64,000 nt of DNA from Salvator merianae (taxonomy: Eukaryota > Chordata > Lepidosauria > Squamata > Teiidae), in contig QVOM02000073.1 of NCBI GenBank assembly GCA_003586115.2, forward strand, positions 29,587,298-29,651,297, given 5' to 3'. Of this stretch, positions 45,610 through 56,770 are shown piece after piece. Each line of letters opens with the position of its first letter. Position 1 is the first letter of the stretch. The translations under genes and the position numbers were made by a program. Under the pieces are notes generated by a model, which had not been told where the DNA came from, ran no database searches, and worked only from the letters and a program-made list of their open reading frames with translations.

Positions 45610-46600
45610 TTTGCTGAGGGCAGTGTAGTGCTGATCTCAAGGGAGAGAAAAATACTTGGGTGCAAAGTTTCTTAACTGAAACTGTAAAAAACAAACAGTA
45701 AATAGCTTATTACAATGCAAGAATCAAAATAAGTGACCAGCAATAGTAATACACAAATGGGAACAATACTTTAAGTTAGGGTAAATTTGCCAAACAGTAG
45801 ATGGCAACACAGCTTGCAATTATTAGCAGAGAGAGACTGAATAATTATGGCAAAGGTTAGGATGCAAGGTTTTCTTGACATAGACCCAGAGTTACTTTTA
45901 ACTTCATTTAACAGTGCTACACAAATTTTTAGTCTTGAAGCCAGGCAATGGGGCACTTAATCAAGTGAACAAGGAAAAGAAAGAGGGAGAATCAGCAAGG
46001 GTATTTTTATTAGCCAAAATACTATATGGGTGTTTTATTAGCCAATTGTTAAGCATGCGTGGATAGAATTCAGTGAGAAGATAAGGCAAGTTCTGAGTAT
46101 TTTAGCATCTGGGGAGAGGAGGTACCCACAGGTCAGAGCCCGCAATTCAATGAACTTTTTCCTCATGAACCACCTGGTTTAAACCCATCAATTGTTTCCC
46201 ACACACATACACGATCAGTTGTGTCCCCAGAATGAATTGGGGAAACCACACCAAGCCACAATCTCCCTTTTCCACTACATGAAGGGGTTTTGTTGTTGTT
46301 GTTGTTGTTTTGTTGTTGTTGTTTAACTAAAAGGTGTTTTAAACAAGTAGGAGCAGGTGAAAAATACATTTGAATGAGAATTGAGATGAAGGCAGTGAAC
46401 AGGGGAGAGAGACAACAAACTGGAAAGCTAGAGAAGAACATCATCTTTATGGTTTCTCTTGCTTAGGGGTGATCTTCTCAGTGATTAACAAATGTACCAA
46501 GAATCAAGCATTCCCTCTCACACACAAAAGCTGGGGAGAGGATTGAAATGCTCAGATGGAAAAAGGTGGGAAACTGGACAGTTCAGAAGTGCAAAGTGAA
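45610..46600. repeat. Unclassified interspersed repeat, copy 2
   Basis: Colinear with the copy starting at 39295 (see that entry). It begins immediately beside the truncated end of the CR1. A (TTG)n tract at 46275-46324 is inserted in it. Confidence 0.5.
46275..46324. repeat. (TTG)n microsatellite
   Basis: About 14 TTG units with one TTTTG interruption. Confidence 0.9.
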
Positions 46601-46841
46601 AGAAACGAGGAAGTTTTTCAGGCTGTCCAGGTCCCATAAACAGGCTGCTTTAATCCAGTCAAGCATTCAGTTTGGGCACCTACATTATTATGCCAGTCCC
46701 ACAACTGCTCTTGCCTAGGAAACAAATCATTTGTCACCTTCTTGCACTGGCTTTCAGGATTAGGCTGTGGTGTATTAAAAATAATAATAAAAAAAAATAA
46801 TCAAGGATTTAGAATTAGCAGTTCTAGAAGAGTCTGTAAAC

Positions 46842-46861
46842 ATTTATTATTATTATTATTT
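46842..46861. repeat. (TTA)n microsatellite
   Basis: Short run of ATT units, directly before the fragment at 46862. Confidence 0.85.
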
Positions 46862-47173
46862 TAATACTGGGTACCAGTTCCATTGCTGAAAATGGTACCT
46901 TTCCACCATTCAGTCCAGGACTTAAGGGTCTGGTAGGGAGCATGCATGCCACTTACACAATGACCTACCATCTGCTTTGGGGCATTCTTAAGCAGAAGAT
47001 GAGGCCACTGCCTCCAGGGTGGAGAGGCAGTCATTTGCTGTGAGTTGGGCTTAGATGAAGGCTTTGCCTTTATGTTCTGCTTGATAATGCCAAGAAGCAA
47101 TTGGTGAATCATTGTGTGAGACCAGAATCTGGATAGGCTGTGGCCCAATCCAGCAGGGCTTCTTTTATGTTCT
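46862..47173 (+). mobile_element. Probable retroelement 3' fragment (unclassified)
   Basis: It ends GGCCCAATCCAGCAGGGCTT followed by CTTTTATGTTCTTA, a motif common at the 3' end of reptile SINE/LINE families. A related piece on the opposite strand lies at 43886-43985. The rest is unassigned. Confidence 0.35.
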
Positions 47174-50100
47174 TAAGGCAAAACACTCACTTGCTCTCAA
47201 CTTCTTGCAAATGGCCTTTAGAGGCATCTTGCCTGTCTCTCTAACCCAGAAGCAGTACCTAGGCATGTATTCCAATAGTCATTGATACACCTGTTCTTGT
47301 TCTCTTCTACCCATAAAAAAGTTATAGATGTTGTTTGTGAGTATTGCATTGCTATGTTCGAGTAGTTCCTAATGTATAATACCAATGTTGAAGAAAAACA
47401 TTGTGAAAATAAAGAAGCACGTTTTGAACATTATTTGAAAAAAGTAGGTTCACAAACTCCAGAGTAAGTCAAATTAACTTATTCTGTGTTTGGTCATTAC
47501 AGTCACTTCTCAGTTCTTCCTAAGAAAGTCCTGAACTGGGTGCCAGATTCTATAGGCTTTTGGAGTTAATGTGTTGGTTATGCATAAATAGGTGACCTCT
47601 TGGCAGATACTGGTGCCAGTTTTGTCACTAATGATTGTTACAGGAATGAAATAAAGAAGTTGGGCCTTTCATCACCAAGAAAGATGAGCTGGTTCACAGT
47701 ATGCATACAACTAGCTATAGAAGCTGTTCTGAGGCATCCAGAAAAGCAATCTAAACAAGCAAGTAATCACTGCTGAACTGGCTATGTGCTGTTTCCTGTG
47801 CTATTACTAAGAGAAAGTACTCTCCTGCTTAATTCCATCAGAAAAGCTGCCAGTTTACATTTACTTTTGATTCCGTTAACTAAGTATGCATGGTGATATT
47901 TCCCTCAGAAAGAACAACGTAAAAATGCTGGTAAGCCTTTAAGAATCAAAAGAGATTAAATTACAGGCAAAACAAGCCTGATGTAGGAAGAAAGCAAATA
48001 CAAGCCAAGCTTGCATTATTTAGCCAGGCAAGTGCCACAGAAAGATCCTTCCTGTCATCTCTAGGTAGGCAGCAATGATTAGAATGAATTCAAAGAGTCT
48101 TAAATTATCGTCTTAATGCACCTTTGGACGTCACTGTATGGGGAAAAGTATCTTCTGAACTCCTTGGGCAGCTGGATTTCATGTTATGATTCACTAAATA
48201 AGGAAATGTATCATAAATCAGTCATAATAAGAGTAAACACAATTATTTATTTATTGTTTCAACTATAGGAGAAAAGGGTGTAGCTTTCTTCTTTTTTATC
48301 CTCACTTTTTTCTACCCTGTTTTGCCCTGAGGATCCTATTAGTTGAGAGCAGAGCAGCTCTGTTTCATCAGAAATAAATTATGCCTTACTTTTTTAAAAA
48401 TATCAGTACTGAAGAGCTGTATAAAGATTAGAAATGCGTTTGAACTGAGCATTACTTGATGTTATTTTCCTTGATGTACCAAGGTTCTTGGGGGTGGGGA
48501 GTGAAACAACATGTCCTTTTGAAAGCTCAGAGCAAAGTCACTTTAAAGAGCTGCAGCAAGTAGTTCACTTGATGTGGAAAGAAAAAAGAGTCAGGATGTA
48601 TGCAGAAATATTCAACCTGCTGTATATTTTCCAGCATAGGGAAGGAAACCCCACACAATATCCAGTGCTTCTAGGAGACAAGGAATTTAAAAAGAAAAGA
48701 AAAAGGAGGAGGAGGAAAGATTAGGGGGGGAAGTGGCAATGCTAGTTGCCCTCATTTTAAAAATGAGAGAAAACTGTAATTCCCAGGAAACAGTTGGCTA
48801 ATTCTCACTTTCTCTACAAAAAGGTTGGTGATGAAAGGACACGTTTAATTAACAAGCACTGTTGCCATTGCTTTGGTAACAAGCTGCTGCAAATGAATTC
48901 ATAATTGCCTCAGAATAGAGCACTTTATAAAAGTTCATTTGACTCCTAAGTACTATTTCTTTGCAGCGTATATTTCTCCTTCTTATATCTGATAAAAGAA
49001 GGTGAATCATGACAAACTGAAGTGGTGCAACTCAAAAGGCTTGAGCAAAACTTTGAGGGGATGTTGGGGAGTTTGGTAAAGCCATAACATTATAGAAGGC
49101 TTTAAATAACACAAGAATTTGTTCAAGTAAATTCTTAAGCAAGCATTAAAGGGACTGAAGAAAACTCCTTTAAATGGAATATCAGAATGCTGAAATGTAG
49201 CCAAATCTCTTGCCTTAAAGCAAAACAATTTGTATTTTAACAAAAGCTATTTCTTTCTTACAAAGCAATTGTATATGCTACTGGGCTTCAAAGAGTCCAT
49301 CGGGTCTTCTACAGAAAGCAAACTACAAAAAGGGAATTTTAGAAGTATTTGTTTGCATTTTTAAGACTGCCTTTAAAATAATAAGAATGGCTGCACGTAG
49401 TCAGGACGGTTATGCACGGATGCTTTTGCAGATCATTAGAGCTGCAAGCTTTGATGCTCATATTCCAAATTAGTTTTATAAACCAGACTTGCATGCTAAA
49501 TATTCTAATTTGATGTTTTGAACTGTATGATGCCAAAATAATGCAACTCGAATTAGTGTTGTCAATTAGTTAGAATAAGAAATTTGACTGGAACCTGTTG
49601 CTCCATTCAGATGGTCAAAGCTAGAAGATCTCTAACAGAATTCTGTATAACTCATGTCTGCACATATTGAATAAGAAAGACTTCCCCTAGATCCAAGTAA
49701 TCTGTTTCACCATGAACCACTCTCAAAATTAAAACAAGATTACCAAACATGTCTCGTCAGGTGCTGAAATATGACTCTACTAGCTCTAGACATTCTGGGC
49801 AATAGCAAGTAATGATGGGAATTCTTGATCAGCAACTGCTAGAGACCCATATTCTGGGTACTCCTGAAACTAAACAATTGTTATAACATGATACCAGCAT
49901 CTAACTTCCTATTGCTTACCAAATTTATATCTAATTGTGGTTTCGGAACAACAGAAAACAATAGCTTGGCAGTATATGTACAAGGAAAAGGAGTGAAACA
50001 AGCACGGGATCCCACCTACACATATTTTAATCAAAATACCCACTGCATTCTGTTAGAACCATTGCACTGGGAACACTGGTTTTACTGGGGGAAAATAGTT

Positions 50101-50373
50101 CTTACCGGACACTAGCTCTATAAGTAGAATCTACATGTCAAGACTTTAAAATGGTAAATCGGCACTGTGCTCCATAAAATAATAAGCAGACAAGAAAAAA
50201 CACTTCCAGACAAATACTGGGCCAAATTAGTATACAAACTTTATTAAAAATAACAAGAAAAATCTTAAAAAGGCATAAAGATAGCCAAATGACAGCTCTT
50301 TTAACAGAAATCAGCTGAGTTAAAGCTGTCAAAGGCAACAGAAAAGCATGCAATTTCAATATAGGAAAATATA
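47174..50373. other. Unique-looking AT-rich intergenic DNA
   Basis: No gene or mobile element was recognised. 49430-49560 is rich in TAAT/ATTA motifs. 50225-50245 (ACAAACTTTATTAAAAATAA) resembles a reversed retroelement poly(A) end, without further support. Confidence 0.35.
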
Positions 50374-50833
50374 GGGCCTTTTTGTACTTTCCACCTTAGA
50401 ATCAGATAATTATCCCATTCTAAATTGGAATAGGCCACACAGCACAGACACTGTCCATGCTGCAGGGTCCTAATTACTTACCTAAATTAGGCTACTGGCA
50501 TTTGTAGCCTTATCCAATCCTGACCATGGCAGTGGCCAGGAAACATCTGGCCACTGCCATGGTGACCGACAGGCCAACACAGGCACACGTAGCACAATAA
50601 GCTGATCATGCAGGCACAATCATTCCATTGCACTGGTCCAGATGCTGTGACACTAGGTAAGTGTGGATACACCTTACCAGGAGGTGACTATCACCTCCCA
50701 GTAAGATTGTGAAGCACTAATTAGTGCTCTATAGGTAGTGGTGATTGGGAGTGGCTGTAGGCCACTCCCCACCACTCAGGCTTGTACAAGGTGTAGACAC
50801 ACTTAACTAGCAAGTGTTCTTGTGAACAGATCC
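50374..50833. mobile_element. Inverted-repeat element of the GGGCC family, 460 bp
   Basis: It starts GGGCCTTTTTGTACTTTCC and ends GTTCTTGTGAACAGATCC, with ATA on both sides (50371-50373, 50834-50836), a possible 3-bp TSD. Internal hairpins include one around CTGGCCACTGCCATGGTGAC (about 50549-50568; its other arm GACCATGGCAGTGGCCAG lies just upstream) and one around GGAGTGGCTGTAGGCCACTCC. An ACCTTAGAAT block is shared with 32080-32221. Confidence 0.65.
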
Positions 50834-51600
50834 ATAGAAGCCTCAATTTCTGGAACATACTGCACAAGTACAAGGGTCAAATAAGGTAAAAACCTCTGTA
50901 ATAGCAGCTTTTTTAATGAATGGACAGATTCAAATGAGGTTAGTTTTGACAGATTTAACTGAAAGAGGCTAAGAGAAGAGAAAAGAAAGGGAAAAAACCT
51001 GAAGCCACCCTAAACTAATCCAAGAATACCCTAGGTCACCCAGGAGCAACTAGTTCTCACCCAGAGAGGTGAAGGAGGTTTGAATTCATTAGTTATGTGC
51101 CAGCAAGAGACTTCAAAGTCAAGTGAAGTTCCAAAGGCAGACTTGCCAAGCTCCAGAACAGTGCAACTCTGCTTTAGAAAGTACCAAGGAGAAAGTTCTT
51201 TGGCTAAGGCACAGATTTGAATAAGAGTATAGCATAGCTGCTTCTAGCTGAAGCAGCAGGATGGCAGGCAAAATAGCAAGCAGAGAGGGGTGAGGCTTCT
51301 CATGACAATGCAGAAGTAGTTCTAGATGACAGCTGTGTGGATCCTGGAGATAGTGGGTGATGAAAGATTGTACTGGCCTATTCCCGGTGTGCATTTTTGG
51401 CATATTTTGTCCCTAATTCTAAGTCCTGTCCGGGGGGGGGGGGGAATCACATGCATAACGACCAAAGATTATCCCACTGCGATTGTCCTAAAGCAAGGAT
51501 ACCTCTGCAGTGGAGGCTCGTTTATTAGTGCAAGTGCCAAGTGTTTGCTTACATAGATTACTAAGACTTGGCCTGAGCAAAATTCTTCAGATAAAAGGGA
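50834..51600. other. Intergenic DNA, nothing recognised
   Basis: No gene was recognised. A poly(G) run lies at about 51431-51444. Confidence 0.35.
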
Positions 51601-51913
51601 GGTCAGAAAAAGCAATAAGTGTGTACAATGTCTGGCCACTGTCATGGTGACTAGAGACATGGCACATGAGTGTACAGTTGCAGCTACCACATGGCCTGCA
51701 GTGTTTGAACCTGGAAGTAGGTGCAAACACTGTAAATCAGGGGCAATCCAGCTGCTCTTGATACAACTGTGGAAAACATTTTAGTTGTCCACAGTTGTAG
51801 AGATTGTGAGCATCTGCAGATGCCCCTGATTGCTAAGGCTTCCACAAAATGCAGATGCACTGTGCTAGTGGGCGTCTGGATGTTCACTAACACTGAAGTG
51901 TGAACAGACCCTA
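51601..51913. mobile_element. Palindromic element fragment related to 50374-50833
   Basis: CTGGCCACTGTCATGGTGAC near 51632 matches 50549-50568, and the right end GTGTGAACAGACCC is like GTGAACAGATCC there. An inner hairpin pairs CAGGGGCAATC...ACAACTGTGG with CCACAGTTGT...GATGCCCCTG (about 51739-51831). The left end was not determined. Confidence 0.5.
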
Positions 51914-51981
51914 GGTCTTTGTGATTCCTCTAACTCCCATAGTTAGAGCCCTGGGAGCTGACTTGTGGGGTTCCTCAGGGA

Positions 51982-52774
51982 TTGATCTTATCCCCCATAC
52001 TATTTAACATCTATATGAAGCCGCTGGGAGAGGTCATCAGGAGATTTGGAATAAGGTGTCATCAATATGCAGATGACACCCAGTTCTATCTCTCCATGTC
52101 ACCACGATCAGGAAAGGAAGTTGAAGTGCTTGACAGATGCCTGGAGGCAGTAATGGACTGGATGAGGGCCAATAAATTGAAATTAAATCCAGACAAGACG
52201 GAGGTGCTGTGTGTTAAAGGCTTTCTGGTCCATGAAGAAGGGAGACATCCTGTTCTTGACAGGGTTTCTCTGCCCTGGAAGGAACAGGTGCATAATCTGG
52301 GAGTGCTCATGGACTCGGTGTTGACACTTGAGGCTCAGGTGAAAGTGGTGGCCAAGAGTGCCTACCATCAGCTTCGGCTGGTTCGCCAACTTCGGCCCTT
52401 TCTGGACAGGAACAGTCTGGCCACATTAATCCACACTCTGGTAACTTCCAGATTGGACTATTGTAATGCACTCTACACGGGGCTGCCTTTGGAAGCTGCA
52501 GCTGGTGCAGAATGCAGCAGCGAGACTGCTGACTGGCACTGCTGGCCGGCTGCACATCATGCTGGTCTTGAAAGAACTGCACTGGCTGCCTATCTGCTAC
52601 AAAGCCCTATTCAAGGTGCTAACATTAACATTTAAGGCCCTAAATGGCTTGGGCCCTGAATATCTAAAGGAATGCCTCCTCCAATACAGACCTGCCCATA
52701 TCTTAAGATCTGGCACTGAGGACCTCTTGTCTGTGCCACCCCCTTCAGTGGTTAGGGGGGGTCAGGACATGTGA
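51982..52774 (+). pseudogene. L2 reverse transcriptase and C-terminal region, frameshifted
   Basis: The frame from 51982 carries [14 protein letters not shown], the intact catalytic YADD at 52066-52077, NKLKLNPDKTEVL, LVRQLRPFLDR and TSRLDYCNALYTGLP. A one-base shift near 52490 moves coding into the next frame, where KLQLVQNAAARLLTG, LKELHWLPI and ALNGLGPEYLKECLL continue to 52774. Further homologous sequence (RAFSVIAPRLWNGVP-like) follows after another frame change to about 52895. The endonuclease is absent because of 5' truncation. Confidence 0.9.
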
Positions 52775-52892
52775 GAGGGCCTTCTCAGTCATTGCTCCCA
52801 GATTGTGGAATGGTGTCCCGTCTGAGGCACGTCATGCACCATCATTGCTTGCCTTTCAAAGGCAACTAAAGACCTACCTCTTTACCCTGGCA

Positions 52893-52898
52893 TCATCA

Positions 52899-52957
<59 letters not shown>
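52893..52957. repeat. (ATT)n microsatellite in L2 3' UTR
   Basis: About 20 ATT units after a short ATC run, inside the LINE 3' region. Confidence 0.95.
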
Positions 52958-53133
52958 TTCCCTGCTGGTACTGTTATAGACCATTTAATTGTTTTTAATC
53001 TGTTTTTATATTGGTTTAAATTGTATTGTTTTTAGTGTTTTTAATCTGTTTTTAATCTGTTTTAATTTGTATTTTTTTACATGTGCTGTGATCTGCCCTG
53101 GGGCCTTTGAGTGTAGGGCGGGATAGAAATCAA

Positions 53134-53135
53134 AA

Positions 53136-53170
<35 letters not shown>

Positions 53171-53172
53171 AT
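53134..53172. repeat. (AAAT)n LINE tail
   Basis: About 10 AAAT units terminating the L2 insertion. Confidence 0.95.
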
Positions 53173-54080
53173 ATAGTGACAATGACTTGTATAAAATGCT
53201 TTTTCACTACAGAAAACCATAAAGCTATGGGAATCAAACCATAGCATTATTCATTATGGCTGTGTATTCATGTGATAGGGAGAAGCCCTAAAGAAGACCA
53301 CGAATGAGGCACTCTTCCACACACTCATGATAGGATGCTTCATGCCACCACAAGTGGAAACATAGCAGCTTAACCTCTTCAGGAAGTGTCTAGTAAGTAA
53401 CATAGAGACATAGCCTAAATAAATTATTATGTAGGGGTGTGAAAGATCATGGAACCCACAGTCTGGAGTCCCTCATAAGCAAACTTTGAGGAATTATATG
53501 CCCATGAAGCGTATGACCAAAATGAAAAAGGACTAACTGCAGAACCAAAAAGTGAATACAACTATCACGCTGTAGTTAGAATAAGATTGTAAATAAAGGA
53601 AGATGGGCTTCTCATATGAGACACAAATCTCAGGTGCCAGCCAAACTGGACACACTTAAGTCATCTTGTCAAATGTGGTATTTTCTGAGTCCCTTTTGGT
53701 TACTGGGCCACTGTCAAAAAACCAGTTTTGATCAAAATCAGTTTTGACTCTGAGACCAGTGGAAGTTATTCTTATGTTGCTTTTTTTGTAATTCAGGCAT
53801 ATTTCAGGCATCTGCATTCAATATCAGTATAAAAAACACAGAGATCCATTTTCCATTTGGGAAGGAAAAAAGTATGGTCAGCTAAAAGGTATACTCTAGC
53901 CATGCATCAGCACTTGAGCAGGGTCAGTGAAGGGTTGAGAACTAAAATGCCTATTTGGTCCTGCTGTAAAGCAATGATGGTGCAATCTAGACAAAAAGGG
54001 GAGAGTGCTTTAAGCAAGTGTCTTCCCTCCCTTACATTAAAAAGCATCTATTGCTTCTCTTTAATGTCAATGTGCTATCT
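53173..54080. other. Intergenic DNA, nothing recognised
   Basis: No gene or recognised repeat. Confidence 0.35.
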
Positions 54081-54419
54081 GCTGTCAAATGGTTGTGAGG
54101 GATTCCCCTGCTGCCATTTGCAGGGGGGTTGTTCCCCTCTCAGGATCAGCTTTGATTCTGAGATTCTATTCACAAAATAACAGCTAATTCTGCTTTCCTC
54201 CTTGAGCCAAATCAACTGTATTTTTAAGACTGGAATTTCAACACAACTGATCCAACTATGCATGCATGTGTGACTGTGCATATGAAGTCACCTCCACTCT
54301 GTCAAATGGTAGTAAGAAATTATTTTGCTGTCATTTGATAGGCAGAGGACCCTTGTTCCTCTCCCCACAGGATCAGCTGTGAATCCAAGACCCCAGTATC
54401 AAAATCACAGTCAATTCTG
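54081..54419. repeat. Diverged tandem duplication, unit about 218 bp
   Basis: 54081-54191 and 54299-54419 share CTGTCAAATGGT-GT, TGCTGCCATTTG/TGCTGTCATTTG, TTGTTCC-CTC, AGGATCAGCT and an A-CAG-TAATTCTGC-type end, in the same order and orientation. Unit offset is about 218 bp. Function unknown. Confidence 0.6.
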
Positions 54420-55871
54420 CTGAGGATGCAGTGTGGTGCAAACATTGTGCTCTCAGTGAGCATTCAAGGTTTCATAATGATGTTGTATGGATTGCACCGA
54501 TGTTTGGTATATGGTGACATTGCTCTGCCAGGTTCTGAGCAGTTGTGCACGGAATGAAACACAAATGTCTCCTCTCATCATGCTTTCTGCTTGTGATTCT
54601 TTGGATCCAAATCAATGCCTTTTAAATTGGACTGCTAATCATATAAGGTAATATAATTTTACAATTTTCTGGTGATAACTATCTTGAGGATATAATGGTG
54701 ATAGAAAAGAGTTAAATCTGAAATATGTTTTACTGAAACACCTTGACTCCCTTAGTGAAATGTTTTAGAGTCTCTTAAGTCTTTGTGAATTTTCACATAA
54801 CTCATCAACAGATTATCTAAATCTCATTGCAATCAATGGTACAATCTGAACCAGCTTCTGAAAGAAGAAGTAATAGACCTTCAGATTCATAATCACTATT
54901 GATGGGCTTTTTGAAATTCCTGTGAATATGTTACTGGTTAGATCTTCTGGCAATTAAAAAACAAACAAACAAACATTCATAACCTGTTGTGGTTCCATAG
55001 CAACTCTCAGCTGCAGTTGTTGAATGCTGTGAATACCATTAATTATTATTTTTTTTTTAAACAAACAGACACACAGAGCGATGTAAGCTTGCACCCACAT
55101 GCAAAGGCATTTTAAATTTATCATCTGTAAATGTGATTAATGTATATGGATGTAGTTTCACCTTGCTCCATTATGGACTGTGGTAATTAAAAATGTGTAT
55201 ATGAAGAAAAATACCTCTTAGAGACTTACATCTGTTTCCCCTCTCTTCCCAATCAGAAGGAACATATCTGAAGTGGGATGAATAAAATGAAAACCATTGA
55301 AGCAATTATAAATCAAAATAATAGTTGCATTAAAAAATTAAGAGAACATTGTCTGGAAATGACACACTATACAGGAATGTCTTCCCCTCTCAGTTTCCGA
55401 GAATAAGATTGCCATTAGTTATAGCAGAATTATAGAACATTAAATATCCAAGAAATGAAAAAGTCCCTTCTGCCACTGAACAACCTAACAAGAACCTGTG
55501 AGTTTGGGCATAGGAAAATTATTTACCATTTGATCAGGAAGATGTACAAGTGCAGTGTTTCTATTTGCATGATAAGTTGCTTTTTTTTTTGTGAGGTGGA
55601 GATGTCACTCTTGTTTAGCTTGCATCATGCAGCTGCTGGAAGCCACACAAAAATGCAGATCAATACCTAATAAATAGAGCAGGAAAAGATTGCACTGTTA
55701 ATGATAGAGGTAGAATAAAAATATACTCTGAGATGGAACTGGTTCCTGAATACTTTGGTCAAGCTCATGCTTTGGGGAAAATAGTAGAACCACTTGTGTG
55801 CTTGGTGGTGAGGTAGTTAAAACTTTATGCAAGTGAGTGACACCTATAAACTCAGTATGAACCTTCATCTG
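54420..55871. other. AT-rich intergenic DNA
   Basis: No gene was recognised. A short (AAAC)n run lies near 54958-54975. Confidence 0.35.
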
Positions 55872-55999
55872 AGGCTGCAACTCCACTCAATATAGTAAAG
55901 GTGCCTTAATCAGACCCTTTGGGCAATTGGTCTCCACTGGGAGTAATGGAAACTAACTTCATTTAAGATGTGTTTGTTGCCTAAAGAAGACATAGTCTG
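55872..55999. mobile_element. About 120-bp palindromic MITE, copy 2
   Basis: Same block order as 5906-6027: CTCCACTC...AAGGTGCCTTAATCAGACCC...TTGGTCTCCACTGGGAGTAA...TTCATTTAAGATGTGTTTGTTGCC. Confidence 0.6.
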
Positions 56000-56640
56000 A
56001 GATGTGAAATCTGCAAACTATGTTTTGGAGAAGAGATATCCATTTCTGTTGCATAGCCAATGAAACTGCTTTGACATTTTCTGACTTTGCGATTTATTTT
56101 ATTTTATTTTATTTTTGGTATTCAGTGCAAAATTTTAATACAATCACATAACTAACCAATGAACTTCATTAATTTCACTGTTCACCTGAAGTGCAAATAA
56201 ATGCAAACATGAACTGCCTGACTAGAAGGATGCCATAGATATCAGTTAATATTGTCAAAGGCAAAAAAGGTTCTTAATTTCATCTTTGGTACAGTAAGTG
56301 CAGCAATGATGTGAGCTTTGATGTTCCTCCGATGAATATCCATAAGGTAGGAATTCCATATAGGAAGAACTGTTAAATACTTGCTTTGCATCCTTTAGGT
56401 TTTTAAGGGATGAAGATGCGCATATTCTGGATTTTTAAAAAGCAACAGGAGAGAGTGAAGGATCAATAAAAACTGTGTCTCTACTATGGAATAAAAGCAC
56501 CTTAATTAGGTCCTCGGGGCACCTTTTCTTATGAACATTTTAGGATAGAAAAGGTAGATTAATGATGGGATGAGAACACAAGAGGTGCTGCCATCATTAA
56601 GACACTTTTGAGTCACTTTCTTGCTACATGTGAATGCAGG

Positions 56641-56770
56641 CTTAGGGAGCATCTCCACTACACAGTCAAGGCACCCTAATCAGGCCCCGAGGACAGCTGG
56701 TCTCCATTGGGACTAATGGAAACTGTCCTTGATTAAGGTGTCTTTGCTGCATAATGCAGAAACAGCCTAA
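56641..56770. mobile_element. About 120-bp palindromic MITE, copy 3
   Basis: AGCATCTCCACTACAC, AGGCACCCTAATCAGGCCCC, CAGCTGGTCTCCATTGGGAC, then AAGGTGTCTTTGCTGCA. Same family as 5906-6027 and 55872-55999. A left-half copy lies just upstream (about 56476-56525). Confidence 0.6.

Larger units (their letters stand above)
51915..53172 (+). mobile_element. 5'-truncated L2-clade LINE with two microsatellite tracts
   Basis: Begins inside RT just before the CGVPQG box (about 51960). It runs through the coding region, then a 3' UTR with a large (ATT)n tract (52893-52957), a TTTTAATCTG-repeat stretch, GGGCGGGATAGAAATCAAAA and an (AAAT)n tail (53134-53172). 5' truncation is usual for LINEs. It starts directly after the palindromic element ending at 51913. 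Confidence 0.9.

Noticed and set aside
46862..47148. 95-codon minus-strand frame
   Set aside because: Covers a probable retroelement 3' fragment on the other strand and has no recognisable features.
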